A stretch of 64,000 nt of DNA from Psychromonas sp. CD1 (GTDB taxonomy: Bacteria > Pseudomonadota > Gammaproteobacteria > Enterobacterales > Psychromonadaceae), in assembly GCF_002239585.1 (NCBI RefSeq), contig NZ_NDFH01000003.1, positions 372,001 through 436,000 of the forward strand, given 5' to 3'. Position 1 is the stretch's first letter. The number at the start of each line of letters is the position of its first letter. The notes beneath the pieces were generated by a model, which saw nothing but the letters and a program-made list of their open reading frames with translations, did no database searches and was not told the DNA's origin. A program made the position numbers and the translations under genes. Positions 8,140-17,933 of this stretch are shown here, piece after piece.

Positions 8140-10947
8140 ATGGCACAAAATGTGATGCAAGACTGGTTAGCTTCTTCGCATCTTTATGGGGCAAATTCGA
8201 CCTATATTGAAGCAATTTATGAATCTTATTTAGAAAACCCTACCGATGTTGATGAAAATTGGCGATTAGTATTTGAAGCCTTACCGAAAGTCAACGATTT
8301 ACCTGAAGAAATACATTCTAAAATCCGCAAACAAATGCAAAAGGCGGCTAAACAGCCTAAATTTATATCGCCGTCAGTACAAGTAAAATATAATGATATT
8401 AAACAAGTTAAAGTCTTACAGTTAATTGAGGCCTATCGAATTAGAGGGCACGAAAATGCACAACTAGACCCCTTAGAGTTAATAGAGAATCAAAATGTGC
8501 AAGATTTAGATCCCTTCTATCATGATTTAGAAGGTGTTGATTTAGAAACCGATTTTAATGTGGGCTCATATGCAGGTGGCACTGAGAGGATGATATTAAA
8601 AGACCTATTATCCTCATTAAAATCGACCTATTGTGGCACATTAGCTGTTGAGTACATGCATATCACCGATAGTGTCGAAAAGCGTTGGATACAAAAAAGA
8701 ATTGAGTCTAGTGGTAACAAACCTTCTTTTAGCGACTCTTCTAAAAATCGTTTTTTAGAAGAGTTAACGGCGGCGGAAGGCTTAGAGCGCTATATCGGTT
8801 CTAAGTATCCTGGCTCTAAACGATTTTCACTCGAAGGTGGCGATACGTTTATCCCCATGCTTAAAGAGCTTATTCGTCGAGGTGGTGAGTTGGGTGCCCA
8901 AGAAGTAGTGTTGGGTATGGCACATCGTGGACGCTTAAATGTATTAGTGAATGTTTTAGGTAAAAAACCCAGTGAATTATTTGATGAATTTGCGGGTGTT
9001 AAGAGTCAATTTGACGGCTCTAGTGATGTTAAATATCATCAAGGTTTTAGCTGTGAGTTTAAAACTGCAAAAGGCAAAGTACATTTATCTCTTGCGTTTA
9101 ATCCCTCGCATTTAGAGATTGTTAGTCCTGTTGTACTTGGCTCTGTACGCGCGCGTCAAGAACGCTTAAAGAGCTCTGGTGAAAGTGTATTGCCGATCAC
9201 GGTGCATGGTGATACTGCGTTTTCGGGCCAAGGCGTCGTGCAAGAAACATTTAATATGTCACAAACTAGAGCTTTTAAAGTGGGTGGCACCATCCGTATA
9301 ATTATCAATAATCAAATCGGTTTCACGACATCAAATCAAGAAGATATACGCTCTACTCGTTATTGCACCGATATCGCAAAAATGGTGCAGGCACCTATCT
9401 TTCATGTTAATTCAGATGATCCTGAAAGTGTAATTTTAGCCGCACAAATCGCATTAGATTTTCGTCATACATTTAAACGCGATGTTGTTATTGATCTCGT
9501 GTGTTATCGTCGCCATGGTCATAATGAAGCCGATGAACCCAATGCAACGCAGCCCTTAATGTATCAGAAGATAAAAAATCATATTACGCCGAGAGAGATA
9601 TACGCTCGAAAACTTGAAAAAGAAGGCGTTATCAAAAGTGGTTATGCTAAACAGTTAGTGATTGATTATCGCGATGCATTAGATAATGGAGAATGTGTCG
9701 TTAAAGAATGGGAAAAAACAGAAAAAGTAAATATGCATTGGGCCAAATATCTTAAACATGATTGGGATGAGCCTTACGTAGCAAAGTTTTCAAAAAAACG
9801 TTTAATCGAACTTGCGAAGTCAATTTGTGCTTATCCTGAAAATCATGAAGCTCAGGGGCGCGTAAAAAAAATATATACGGGTCGCCAATTAATGGCAAAA
9901 GGTGAAAAACCATGTGATTGGGGATTTGCAGAAAATCTTGCATATGCAACGCTACTCGATGATGATTTTAATATTCGTTTAGTGGGGCAAGATTCGGCGC
10001 GCGGGACGTTTTTCCATAGACATGCTGTTATCCATGAGCAAAAAAAAGGGACTACATATACACCTTTACAAAACATTTCTGAAAATCAGGGGACTTTTGA
10101 TATTTATGACTCTGTGTTGTCAGAGGTGGCAGTGCTGGCTTTTGAATATGGCTATTCAATCAGCACACCAAAAGGACTTTGTATTTGGGAAGCTCAATTT
10201 GGTGATTTTGCTAATGCTGCCCAAGTGGTTTTTGATCAATTTCTATCGTCGGGAGAGCAGAAATGGGGGCGCATGTGTGGTCTTACTTTATTGTTGCCAC
10301 ATGGATATGAAGGTCAAGGTCCTGAACATTCATCGGCAAGGTTAGAGCGCTATTTACAACTCTGTGCAGAGAACAACATGCAAGTTTGTATTCCATCAAC
10401 ACCGGCGCAAGTTTACCATATGTTACGCCGCCAAGCGATACGACCAATGCGTAGGCCTTTGATTGTGATGTCACCTAAATCTTTGTTACGTCATCATTTG
10501 GCAATTTCAACTTTAGATGAATTAGCGAACGGAACGTTTCAAAATGCGATTGGAGAAATTGATCCTATCAATGCCAATAATGTTACGCGAGTCGTGCTTT
10601 GTAGTGGCAAAGTTTATTATGAATTACTGGAACAGCGTCGCGCTCAAAAGTTAGATCATGTTGCCATCATACGTATTGAACAACTGTACCCGTTCCCCAC
10701 ACAGGAGGTCAATGCAATATTAGATGATTATCGGCATATAAAAACGTTTATATGGTGTCAAGAAGAGCCGAAGAATCAAGGTGCATGGTATTGCTGTCAA
10801 CATGAATTTCGAAATGTTTTACCACCTGGTGCAACTCTTTTTTATGCCGGGCGAAAGGCATCTGCTTCCACTGCTGTGGGGTATATGTCATTACATATTA
10901 AGCAACAAACGCAATTAGTAGATGATGCATTAAACTTAACGCAATAA
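8140..10947 (+). CDS. sucA: 2-oxoglutarate dehydrogenase E1 component
   Basis: Thiamine-diphosphate enzyme that decarboxylates 2-oxoglutarate and transfers the succinyl group to the lipoyl arm of SucB. The 935 residues match the homodimeric E1o type. Visible are the N-terminal E2-binding segment (SSHLYGANSTYIEAIYESY), GMAHRGRLNVLVNVLGK, the ThDP-site GDTAFSGQGVVQETFN, and CYRRHGHNEADEP. An AAGGA Shine-Dalgarno precedes the ATG. It acts with SucB, 42 bp downstream, and with a dihydrolipoamide dehydrogenase not present in this window. Confidence 0.98.
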   Translation: MAQNVMQDWLASSHLYGANSTYIEAIYESYLENPTDVDENWRLVFEALPKVNDLPEEIHSKIRKQMQKAAKQPKFISPSVQVKYNDIKQVKVLQLIEAYRIRGHENAQLDPLELIENQNVQDLDPFYHDLEGVDLETDFNVGSYAGGTERMILKDLLSSLKSTYCGTLAVEYMHITDSVEKRWIQKRIESSGNKPSFSDSSKNRFLEELTAAEGLERYIGSKYPGSKRFSLEGGDTFIPMLKELIRRGGELGAQEVVLGMAHRGRLNVLVNVLGKKPSELFDEFAGVKSQFDGSSDVKYHQGFSCEFKTAKGKVHLSLAFNPSHLEIVSPVVLGSVRARQERLKSSGESVLPITVHGDTAFSGQGVVQETFNMSQTRAFKVGGTIRIIINNQIGFTTSNQEDIRSTRYCTDIAKMVQAPIFHVNSDDPESVILAAQIALDFRHTFKRDVVIDLVCYRRHGHNEADEPNATQPLMYQKIKNHITPREIYARKLEKEGVIKSGYAKQLVIDYRDALDNGECVVKEWEKTEKVNMHWAKYLKHDWDEPYVAKFSKKRLIELAKSICAYPENHEAQGRVKKIYTGRQLMAKGEKPCDWGFAENLAYATLLDDDFNIRLVGQDSARGTFFHRHAVIHEQKKGTTYTPLQNISENQGTFDIYDSVLSEVAVLAFEYGYSISTPKGLCIWEAQFGDFANAAQVVFDQFLSSGEQKWGRMCGLTLLLPHGYEGQGPEHSSARLERYLQLCAENNMQVCIPSTPAQVYHMLRRQAIRPMRRPLIVMSPKSLLRHHLAISTLDELANGTFQNAIGEIDPINANNVTRVVLCSGKVYYELLEQRRAQKLDHVAIIRIEQLYPFPTQEVNAILDDYRHIKTFIWCQEEPKNQGAWYCCQHEFRNVLPPGATLFYAGRKASASTAVGYMSLHIKQQTQLVDDALNLTQ

Positions 10948-10989
10948 CTCTTTTAATAAGTATAAAATGATGACTGTAGGGTGTGAATT

Positions 10990-12198
10990 ATGATTGATAT
11001 TTTAGTACCAGAATTACCAGAATCGGTTGAAGATGCAAGTGTTGCAACATGGTTAAAAGCGGTGGGTGATTTTGTTGAACGAGATGACGTATTAGTGGAG
11101 ATAGAAACGGATAAAGTTGTCCTAGAAGTTCCCGCAACGGCATCTGGCATTTTAAAAAACATTGTAGAAAAAGTAGGGGCAACGGTTTTATCAAAGCAGA
11201 TTTTAGGTCACCTCGAAGAAGGAAGTGCACCAACGGTTACGCATACTCAAAGTGTAGATAAAACAGTGCAACCTGTACTTGAAAGTCGTCCTAATAGTGT
11301 CGATAAAGACGTTGATTTAGTGATTGATGCAAGTCCTTCTGTACGTCGTTTAGTGCATGACAAGGGTATTGATCCTCGTTGCATAAAAGGGAGTGGTAAG
11401 GGGGGAATGATAGTCCGTTGTGATGTTGAACGGTACAACAGTGTAGATGCGGTAGTGGGTACATCAAAAAGTGACGATGTTATTAGTACTATTGCAGCTC
11501 GCGGTAATAAAAGAGTGGCGATGACCCGTTTGCGTAAACGTGTTGCAGAACGCTTATTGGAAGCGAAAAATAGTACGGCTATGCTAACGACTTTTAACGA
11601 AGTAAATATGCAACCTATCATGGCATTACGTAAGCAGTACCAAGAAGCATTTGAAAAGAAAAATGGAGTGCGTTTAGGCTTTATGTCTTTTTATATTAAA
11701 GCGGTTACGGAAGCCTTAAAACGTTATCCTGAAGTAAATGCTGCGATTGACGGTGAGGATATTGTTTACCATAACTTTTTTGATATTAGCATTGCGGTCT
11801 CGACACCTCGAGGTCTGGTGACGCCCGTTTTGCGCGATACGGATACACTCGGATTTGCAGACATTGAAAAAGGGATCAAAGCTTTAGCGATAAAAGGTCG
11901 CGATGGAAAACTCACCGTAGATGAAATGACGGGTGGAAACTTTACTATCACTAATGGTGGTGTATTTGGATCTCTACTTTCAACTCCTATCATTAACCCG
12001 CCACAAGCTGCCATATTAGGTATGCATAAAATTGAAGATCGTCCGATGGCTGTAAATGGGGAAGTGAAAATATTGCCTATGATGTATTTAGCACTGTCGT
12101 ATGATCATCGGTTAATTGATGGTAAAGAATCAGTGGGTTTTTTAGTTACGATTAAAGAATTATTAGAAGATCCAACGCGTTTATTATTGGATATATAA
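10990..12198 (+). CDS. sucB: Dihydrolipoyl succinyltransferase (E2 of 2-oxoglutarate dehydrogenase)
   Basis: Core of the 2-oxoglutarate dehydrogenase complex. The 402 residues divide into one lipoyl domain (about 1-77, lipoyl Lys in [11 protein letters not shown]), a flexible linker, a peripheral subunit-binding domain (about 112-150, [15 protein letters not shown]), and the catalytic acyltransferase domain (about 175-402), with the active-site His and Asp in [13 protein letters not shown]. There is only one lipoyl domain, as normal for SucB. Confidence 0.98.
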   Translation: MIDILVPELPESVEDASVATWLKAVGDFVERDDVLVEIETDKVVLEVPATASGILKNIVEKVGATVLSKQILGHLEEGSAPTVTHTQSVDKTVQPVLESRPNSVDKDVDLVIDASPSVRRLVHDKGIDPRCIKGSGKGGMIVRCDVERYNSVDAVVGTSKSDDVISTIAARGNKRVAMTRLRKRVAERLLEAKNSTAMLTTFNEVNMQPIMALRKQYQEAFEKKNGVRLGFMSFYIKAVTEALKRYPEVNAAIDGEDIVYHNFFDISIAVSTPRGLVTPVLRDTDTLGFADIEKGIKALAIKGRDGKLTVDEMTGGNFTITNGGVFGSLLSTPIINPPQAAILGMHKIEDRPMAVNGEVKILPMMYLALSYDHRLIDGKESVGFLVTIKELLEDPTRLLLDI

Positions 12199-12216
12199 AT
12201 AATATCTGTATTCTTT

Positions 12217-12250
12217 TTCGTGCAGGAATATATTATTTTCTCTGCGCGAA
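12217..12250 (+). other. Hairpin between sucB and sucC
   Basis: A 9-bp stem with one G-U pair (TTCGTGCAG with CTGCGCGAA) and a 16-nt A/T-rich loop lies in the 127-bp sucB-sucC gap. There is no T-tract after it, so a processing or stability role is more likely than termination. A separate promoter for sucCD could lie here but was not identified. Confidence 0.4.
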
Positions 12251-12325
12251 TTATGTTATGCAGTATGGTTTTACCCAGTAGTCAAAACAAGGCTATTAAT
12301 TTAACTTAATAAATGGAAACGAATC

Positions 12326-13495
12326 ATGAATTTGCATGAATATCAGGCAAAGCAACTGTTTACAGAATATGGTCTTCCTGTTCCTAAGGGAATTGCATGT
12401 GATAGTGCGGAGCAAGCCGCGAATGCTGCAGCAACATTAGGTGGAGATAAATGGGTTATAAAATGTCAAGTCCATGCAGGTGGACGTGGTAAAGCCGGAG
12501 GGGTTAAATTAGTTAAAAATAAAGAAGAGTTACGTGATTTTGCACAGCTCTGGTTAGGAAAAAAGTTGATCACTTATCAAACTGATGAGCAAGGCCAGCC
12601 AGTTAATAAGCTATTGGTTGAATGTTGTAGTGATATTGCCAAGGAGTTTTATCTAGGAGCGGTAATCGATAGAGCATCGCAACGTGTTACATTTATGGCC
12701 TCAACAGAAGGAGGTGTTGAAATTGAGAGTGTTGCAGAGCAAACTCCAGAGCTTATCCATACTGTTACTATAGATCCTCTAGTTGGGGCACAAGCCTACC
12801 AAGGTAGAGAGCTTGCTTTTAAACTCGGTCTTTCAGGTAAACAAATAGGTCAATTTACGAAGATTTTTTTAGGTCTTTCTCGTATGTTTCATGAAAAAGA
12901 TCTTGCCTTACTTGAAATAAATCCATTAGTCGTTACGACGGATGATAATTTGATCTGTTTAGACGGTAAAGTGTCGATTGACTCTAATGCGATGTATCGT
13001 CAAAAAGCATTGTTTGCCATCAACGACCTTTCGCAAGAAGATGAGCGTGAAACACATGCTGCAAAATGGGAATTAAATTATGTAGCATTAGATGGCAATA
13101 TTGGATGTATGGTCAATGGTGCAGGCTTGGCGATGGGGACCATGGATATCGTGCAACTACATGGTGGTAAACCAGCTAATTTCTTGGACGTAGGCGGCGG
13201 TGCAACAAAAGAGCGTGTGACGGAAGCATTTAAAATTATTTTAAGTGATACAAAAGTAGAAGCTGTTTTAGTGAATATTTTTGGCGGTATTGTACGTTGT
13301 GATTTGATTGCGGATGGAGTTATAGGCGCAGTGCAAGAAGTTGGAGTCTCTGTTCCTGTCATAGTTCGCCTCGAGGGAAATAATGCTGAACTTGGTCGTA
13401 AAATATTAGCGGAGTCTGATCTTAATATTATCGCAGCAACGTCATTAACCGATGCCGCAGAGCAAGCAGTCAAAGCCGTAGGTGGACAATTATGA
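12326..13495 (+). CDS. sucC: Succinyl-CoA synthetase beta subunit
   Basis: With SucD converts succinyl-CoA to succinate and makes ATP or GTP. The 389 residues hold the N-terminal ATP-grasp domain (start [12 protein letters not shown]; glycine loop [14 protein letters not shown]) and a C-terminal CoA-ligase-type domain with [14 protein letters not shown]. Its stop overlaps the sucD start as ATGA, so the two subunits are translationally coupled. Confidence 0.98.
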   Translation: MNLHEYQAKQLFTEYGLPVPKGIACDSAEQAANAAATLGGDKWVIKCQVHAGGRGKAGGVKLVKNKEELRDFAQLWLGKKLITYQTDEQGQPVNKLLVECCSDIAKEFYLGAVIDRASQRVTFMASTEGGVEIESVAEQTPELIHTVTIDPLVGAQAYQGRELAFKLGLSGKQIGQFTKIFLGLSRMFHEKDLALLEINPLVVTTDDNLICLDGKVSIDSNAMYRQKALFAINDLSQEDERETHAAKWELNYVALDGNIGCMVNGAGLAMGTMDIVQLHGGKPANFLDVGGGATKERVTEAFKIILSDTKVEAVLVNIFGGIVRCDLIADGVIGAVQEVGVSVPVIVRLEGNNAELGRKILAESDLNIIAATSLTDAAEQAVKAVGGQL

Positions 13496-14397
13496 GCATT
13501 TTAATCAATAAAGATACAAAAGTAATTTGTCAGGGTTTTACTGGCGGACAGGGCACTTTTCATTCGGAGCAAGCGATAGATTATGGTACTCAAATGGTGG
13601 GTGGCGTTTCTCCTGGGAAAGGTGGGCAAGTGCATCTTGGTTTACCTGTTTTTAATACGGTGCGTGAGGCGGTAAAAGCAACGGGCGCTACGGCCTCGGT
13701 TATTTATGTACCCGCTCCTTTTTGTAAAGATGCGATTTTAGAAGCTATTGATGCGGGTATATCATTGATAGTGACGATTACGGAAGGCATACCTACACTG
13801 GATATGCTAGAAGTTAAAGTGAAATTAGATCAATCTGGTGTCGTGATGATTGGTCCAAATTGCCCTGGGATCATCACCCCCGATGAGTGTAAAATAGGTA
13901 TTATGCCAGGACATATTCACAAAAAAGGTAAAGTGGGTATTGTGTCTCGCTCTGGTACGCTAACCTATGAAGCGGTGAAGCAAACAACCGATGAAGGTTT
14001 TGGTCAATCGACTTGTGTGGGCATTGGGGGAGATCCAATACCTGGCGCTAGTTTTATTGATATATTAGCGTTATTTGAAGCAGATCCCGAAACGGAAGCG
14101 ATTGTAATGATTGGTGAAATTGGTGGGACTGCCGAAGAAGAGGCCGCAGCTTATATTAAAGAGCATGTTAGCAAGCCAGTTGTGTCGTATATTGCAGGTG
14201 TAACTGCGCCAGCAGGTAAGCGTATGGGTCATGCGGGTGCGATTATTGCTGGAGGTAAAGGCACCGCAGAAGATAAATTTAAAGCATTAGAAGATGCGGG
14301 TGTGAAAACCACAAAATCATTGGCAGAAATAGGCAAAGCATTACGCGAGGTGACCGGTTGGAAGGCGTTATCGTCAAAATCGGAACTGGTATTATAA
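13492..14397 (+). CDS. sucD: Succinyl-CoA synthetase alpha subunit
   Basis: Carries the CoA-binding domain (N-terminal, [15 protein letters not shown]) and the phosphohistidine in [11 protein letters not shown]; the power-helix motif [12 protein letters not shown] is present. The 301 residues are about ten longer than the usual 289-291 because of a C-terminal tail, [15 protein letters not shown], after the normal end. It is the last gene of the sdh-suc cluster, followed by two hairpins in series. Confidence 0.98.
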   Translation: MSILINKDTKVICQGFTGGQGTFHSEQAIDYGTQMVGGVSPGKGGQVHLGLPVFNTVREAVKATGATASVIYVPAPFCKDAILEAIDAGISLIVTITEGIPTLDMLEVKVKLDQSGVVMIGPNCPGIITPDECKIGIMPGHIHKKGKVGIVSRSGTLTYEAVKQTTDEGFGQSTCVGIGGDPIPGASFIDILALFEADPETEAIVMIGEIGGTAEEEAAAYIKEHVSKPVVSYIAGVTAPAGKRMGHAGAIIAGGKGTAEDKFKALEDAGVKTTKSLAEIGKALREVTGWKALSSKSELVL

Positions 14398-14428
14398 AGC
14401 AGATATTTTCTGCTTAGTCTATTTTTTT
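14397..14428 (+). terminator. First terminator after sucD
   Basis: A 7-bp stem (AAGCAGA and its complement) with a 5-nt loop starts at the sucD stop codon. It is followed by AGTCTA and a run of seven T. Confidence 0.7.
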
Positions 14429-14435
14429 AAAAGAT

Positions 14436-14468
14436 AAAAAGTCTTGCTCTTGTAGTGAGGCTTTTTTT
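14436..14468 (+). terminator. Second terminator after sucD
   Basis: A 10-bp stem with two or three G-U pairs (AAAAAGTCTT with GAGGCTTTTT), an 11-nt loop and a long T-tract. It backs up the hairpin before it. Confidence 0.75.
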
Positions 14469-14491
14469 TGAGTATTTATCTATAACAAAGA

Positions 14492-15400
14492 CTATATATT
14501 GCTAAATAAAACTTCTAAACGGAGCGTAATAGAGGCATCTTTAAGGGGGGAGATAGGATCTTCTGTCTGCCATGTTAATGTTGGTGTTAGAGTATAAAAA
14601 AACCATTTTCGTAGTATGTTATGCCGATAACTCATACTGAGATAACGTTCAATGATGCGATGTTCCGGCTGTGTTTGGCTGTTAATATGTGCATGATAAT
14701 TGATAGCTTGAGTATCTGAAATATATTGATATAGCGTCAATCCACTGATAAGTTTTACGCCTTGCATATTCTTTTTTATGTTTACTTCATTAGACCAACG
14801 TAGTAAAAAAATAGGGTCAATAGAAAAATCAATATCAAATTGACTACTGGCAGCATTTGTTTTTTTTCGTTGTTGAACTTTTTGAGTAAAAGTCAGTACA
14901 ACCCTTTCATTTAGAGGGTAGTTATAACGATAGCGAAATGCAATGCTAGGGCGGATAGTGACTTTTACGTTAAAACTTGTTTGTTCTTTAGCTATCCAAT
15001 CATAGCGTAAAGCAAGGTTGTTATACTCTGTTTTGGCATCAATTTTAGTTGTGTTAAAGTCAGCACTGCTTGTTCCAATAACGAGTTTTAGTTTATGGCT
15101 TAGATTCGGTAAATGTAAGCGTGCATTTAATTTCATTTTATGTTTGAAGGCGCCAGTGTTACTTAGCCACATATCATTATACCAACGTATAATCGTTCCT
15201 GCTCTACTATCTTCAAGACTGCGTTGATCGGTAAAAAAATCATCAAACCAAACGGCTGGCTGACAAAATTTAATATTTAAATAATGATACGTTGAGTCAA
15301 TCAGCGAGGTATTTATCTTGTGTTGTGCACAGGGATTATGCTCGGCAAAAAGCAGAGTATAAGGGGCAAATAGAAGCATAAATAACAAAGTTTGGCGCAT
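14492..15400 (-). CDS. Predicted outer-membrane beta-barrel protein of unknown function
   Basis: I do not recognise a named family. The 302 residues begin with a clear signal peptide (hydrophobic about 4-18, cleavage near FAEH). The rest is made of alternating hydrophobic and polar stretches rich in aromatic residues (for example LALRYDWIAKEQTSFNVKV, FRYRYNYPLNERVVL, YLSMSYRHNILRKWFFYTL), ending in LEVLFSNI. This pattern suggests an integral outer-membrane barrel, although the final residue is not the usual Phe. It is a lone gene converging on sucD. Confidence 0.7.
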   Translation of the reverse strand: MRQTLLFMLLFAPYTLLFAEHNPCAQHKINTSLIDSTYHYLNIKFCQPAVWFDDFFTDQRSLEDSRAGTIIRWYNDMWLSNTGAFKHKMKLNARLHLPNLSHKLKLVIGTSSADFNTTKIDAKTEYNNLALRYDWIAKEQTSFNVKVTIRPSIAFRYRYNYPLNERVVLTFTQKVQQRKKTNAASSQFDIDFSIDPIFLLRWSNEVNIKKNMQGVKLISGLTLYQYISDTQAINYHAHINSQTQPEHRIIERYLSMSYRHNILRKWFFYTLTPTLTWQTEDPISPLKDASITLRLEVLFSNI

Positions 15401-15430
15401 TGAGGCCTCGCTTGCGTTTTGTTGGATAAG

Positions 15431-15450
15431 TTTAGTTTAGTTTAGTTTAA
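15431..15450. repeat. Short TTTAG tandem repeat
   Basis: Three TTTAG units and one TTTAA unit in a row lie about 30-50 bp upstream of the barrel-protein gene, where its promoter should be. Copy number could vary by slippage; no function is shown. Confidence 0.6.
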
Positions 15451-15592
15451 GTACAGGAAGTGACATTTTAGGTAAAAGATAGCTTTTTTAATGGAATGTT
15501 GAGAAGGTTATTTGAGAGGATAAAAAAGTATTGAGACAAGCCCGCTATAAAAAAATTATATTGAGGCTCGTACATCTAAAAAGTAAAATTAT

Positions 15593-15943
15593 TTATTCAG
15601 TGTCTGTTTCTTCTGTTTCTTCTGCTGCATCTAGTGTCGCTAAGTGTGCTTTACGTTTTTCTAAATATGCAAGGGCCGCAGCTTCTTTTTCTGCTTGTGC
15701 TTTTTCGGCTAATTCATTACGTAAAGTACGTTTTTCTGCTTTACGTTTATTACCTTCTTGCAGACTTTCTAAAAATTGCGTTAAAGTTTTTTCTGCCCAT
15801 TCGGTGGCGAGAGCTTCGCTTGCAAAACCCTTCTTTTGTTTAGATATGCTGGTTCTGCGGGCGGTAACGCGACGTATGATACTTGCATTCCAATTTTCAC
15901 CATCTTGTTTTACTTGGAATTCGAATTTGTTATTTTGTGCCAT
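15593..15943 (-). CDS. DUF3622 protein
   Basis: A 116-residue soluble protein. The N-terminal half (about 5-60) has the pattern FEFQVKQDGENWNASIIRRV...TSISKQKKGFASEALATEWAE of the DUF3622 family found in Vibrio and Shewanella relatives. The C-terminal half is a long Lys/Glu/Ala-rich helix ending in an acidic EETEETDTE tail. Function is unknown. It is followed by no clear terminator and lies downstream of the VF530 gene on the same strand, about 55 bp apart. Confidence 0.75.
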   Translation of the reverse strand: MAQNNKFEFQVKQDGENWNASIIRRVTARRTSISKQKKGFASEALATEWAEKTLTQFLESLQEGNKRKAEKRTLRNELAEKAQAEKEAAALAYLEKRKAHLATLDAAEETEETDTE

Positions 15944-15998
15944 TGTTGTTATATCCTAATGATTCATTCTTGTTAAATTTTAGCACGAATGATGCTAA

Positions 15999-16352
15999 TT
16001 ATTTGTTTTTTAAGTTTGACCAGTTAAAAGCGTTTGTTGCCACTGTTTTCTGGGGTGAATTAGTTTTCTTTTGTTCAATTAAATTGCGGATCAGTTTTTT
16101 AGTTGCTGGGTGATCGGCATGGAATGTTTTTAGGTATAAAATTTCAACTTTAGTACGTGCCCAAGGTGTTTTACGTAAAAACGTTAGGCTTGATTTTAAA
16201 CGTGGATGATTAATAAAACAATTAATATTTAATGTCTCTCCCATTATTTTCCAACCCAATTTTTTTTCTAATAAGGTTAAAATTTCAGTGAGTTTGACGC
16301 CATGTAAGGGATCGTGGTGCATTTTACGGCCTTTATATTGATAATGGACCAT
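15999..16352 (-). CDS. VF530-family (DUF2132) putative DNA-binding protein
   Basis: The 117 residues contain the VF530 fold in residues about 12-80: DPLHGVKLTEILTLLEKKLGW, INCFINHPRLKSSLTFLRK and TPWARTKVEILYL. The family is named after a Vibrio fischeri protein of known structure and is thought to bind DNA, but its role is undefined. The C-terminal 35 residues are basic and probably disordered. It shares its strand with the DUF3622 gene. Confidence 0.85.
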   Translation of the reverse strand: MVHYQYKGRKMHHDPLHGVKLTEILTLLEKKLGWKIMGETLNINCFINHPRLKSSLTFLRKTPWARTKVEILYLKTFHADHPATKKLIRNLIEQKKTNSPQKTVATNAFNWSNLKNK

Positions 16353-16519
16353 TGTAGCAAAGTTTAGTTACATATTGAAAAAATAAAATATCAGAGACTT
16401 AATTCCAATGTTTGTAACGCGTTTTTCGTCAGTGCTAGCGACGATGATTCATATAGAGCCAAGAGGTAATAATATAGTATTTTATCTTCATTGTATTTAG
16501 AGGGGAATAAAGTGCAGTA

Positions 16520-16551
16520 ACTTCTGTGTCTGATTCATAACACACAGAAGT
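16520..16551. terminator. Probable hairpin terminator after the DUF2057 gene
   Basis: A 10-bp perfect stem (ACTTCTGTGT and its complement) with a 12-nt loop, 11 bases past the stop of the minus-strand gene. It has no good T-tract, so efficiency is uncertain. Confidence 0.5.
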
Positions 16552-16562
16552 TTAATAAAGGA

Positions 16563-17183
16563 TTACTTCATTTCTTGTTCGAGTAACCATATACGGAATG
16601 CTTTACGTTCTTTTTGGGTTGCTTGATTATAAATATCCATTAATAATTTTGTTTTATTTTTCGTCATTAAATTTGAGCTATTTGGTGGAACGTTTGGATT
16701 GTTTAACATTGTTTTTTTTGATATTAAGTTGATGGTATCATTGTTATAAGCTGCAATTAATTTTTCAATCTTAAGATAAGGTAAAAATCCTATTCCTTGT
16801 AAAATATCTGAATGTTGAATAGTTACCTCGCCAAGGTTATTAATGATTACCCATTTTAAACCATCTTTAATCGCCATTTTCGATTTGTAAGAAGTATTTA
16901 AACCCTTTAATGTGATTTCAGTGTCTCCTTGGACATTAATATTAAAGATGTAGGGTTTACTTTCTATAATGTCCTCTTTGTCGTTAGGTAGATGGTTGGC
17001 CGTATATCGAACAACAATTTGATGCTCACCATTGTCGAGGGACATTTTTTTATCAGAAAAGAAGTTGTTTTTAATTTTATTACCATCAATAGCTAAAATA
17101 CTCACACCCCGTGTACCCGTTAATTGCACTGCTTGGCTGCATGGGATCATAGCGAGGGATAAGAGAAGAATTAATGCTTTCAT
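16563..17183 (-). CDS. DUF2057 (YccT/CsgI-like) periplasmic protein
   Basis: The 206 residues begin with a signal peptide (MKALILLLSLAMIPCSQA). The next 100 residues fit the DUF2057 family: SILAIDGNKI, MSLDNGEHQIVVRY and a beta-rich core. The E. coli member YccT (CsgI) restrains curli assembly, but this cannot be assumed here. The C-terminal half is poorly conserved, ending in TQKERKAFRIWLLEQEMK, a pattern I recall from other DUF2057 proteins. Its ATG overlaps the stop of the upstream zinc-ribbon stub (ATGA), so the two are translationally coupled. Confidence 0.8.
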   Translation of the reverse strand: MKALILLLSLAMIPCSQAVQLTGTRGVSILAIDGNKIKNNFFSDKKMSLDNGEHQIVVRYTANHLPNDKEDIIESKPYIFNINVQGDTEITLKGLNTSYKSKMAIKDGLKWVIINNLGEVTIQHSDILQGIGFLPYLKIEKLIAAYNNDTINLISKKTMLNNPNVPPNSSNLMTKNKTKLLMDIYNQATQKERKAFRIWLLEQEMK

Positions 17184-17410
17184 TTTTTTTCCTTAATAAG
17201 TACAAAATTAATAAAGAAAAAATACAGAAAAGAGATCATATATTCAAGTAAGAGTAAGGCGCAGATACTGAGTGCTAACATCGAAGAAGAGGTATAATAG
17301 GTTTGCTTGCAGATCACTTGATGGCAACGACTACATTGTGCAACCTGTTCCGCTCGCATAGTCGGGATCTCTGATGTCATATCGCAATGTGGGCAGATAA
17401 TGGTTCGCAT
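17180..17410 (-). CDS. Zinc-ribbon membrane stub, truncated PqiA/LetA-like protein
   Basis: The 76 residues hold a CPHCDM...CSRCHQVIC four-Cys ribbon followed by one long hydrophobic stretch (about 43-70). This matches the extreme N-terminus of PqiA/LetA (YebS) proteins, which are about 400 residues long with eight membrane helices and work with MCE-domain partners in lipid transport. Nothing of the rest remains. It may be a decayed remnant or a small membrane protein in its own right. It overlaps the DUF2057 gene by four bases and diverges from yebG. Confidence 0.55.
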   Translation of the reverse strand: MRTIICPHCDMTSEIPTMRAEQVAQCSRCHQVICKQTYYTSSSMLALSICALLLLEYMISFLYFFFINFVLIKEKK

Positions 17411-17487
17411 AGAAGCAATCGCTTAAAAATAATTTGTACTATAATAGCAAAAATAAACTAAAGTTGCATTTTTGCAAAAAAACAATA

Positions 17488-17507
17488 TACTGTATATAAA
17501 ACCATGA
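17488..17507 (+). promoter_or_regulatory. LexA-like SOS box before yebG
   Basis: The left half TACTGTATATA is a perfect LexA half-site; the right half reads CATGA instead of CAGTA. It lies about 20-40 bp before the yebG start. E. coli yebG is a known LexA target, so regulation by DNA damage is plausible, with weaker repression. Confidence 0.6.
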
Positions 17508-17525
17508 ATGTGAAAAGAGGCCAAC

Positions 17526-17789
17526 GTGGCAGTTATCATTAAATATATAGTTGAAAGAAAAGGTGTTGAAAAAATGACCTTTAGCAGTAAAAAAGAAGCG
17601 GATGCTTACGATAAAATGCTTGATAGTGCAGATCAGTTAGCTGCTTTTTTAGCGCAAAGTTCTGTAACATTAGATGAACTACAACTCGAAGAATTGGGTT
17701 TATATTTGGCCAGCAATAAAGAGGTTGTACAAAGTTTATTTAAAGGCAACGATTTCCAAGCTCAGAGTAAAGAACAAGAATCAGAGTAG
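17526..17789 (+). CDS. yebG: YebG family SOS-inducible protein
   Basis: The 87 residues match YebG: VIIKYIVERKGVEKMTFSSKKEADAYDKMLD and the following helix-rich segment. Its molecular function is not known. The start is GTG; AGAGG lies five to ten bases upstream. The LexA-like box just upstream fits the SOS regulation known in E. coli. The last 12 residues are Gln/Glu/Lys-rich and variable. Confidence 0.9.
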   Translation: MAVIIKYIVERKGVEKMTFSSKKEADAYDKMLDSADQLAAFLAQSSVTLDELQLEELGLYLASNKEVVQSLFKGNDFQAQSKEQESE

Positions 17790-17933
17790 GCGAATAATAA
17801 ATAAGATTTTAATTCTGACTACATATTGCAAAGCTATGCTATTACTTTAAAATACCCTTTCGTTTTATTCAAATTATCGTGAAAGTATCGCGATACATCT
17901 CTTAATGTGCTTTGAATATATAAATTTATGCAT

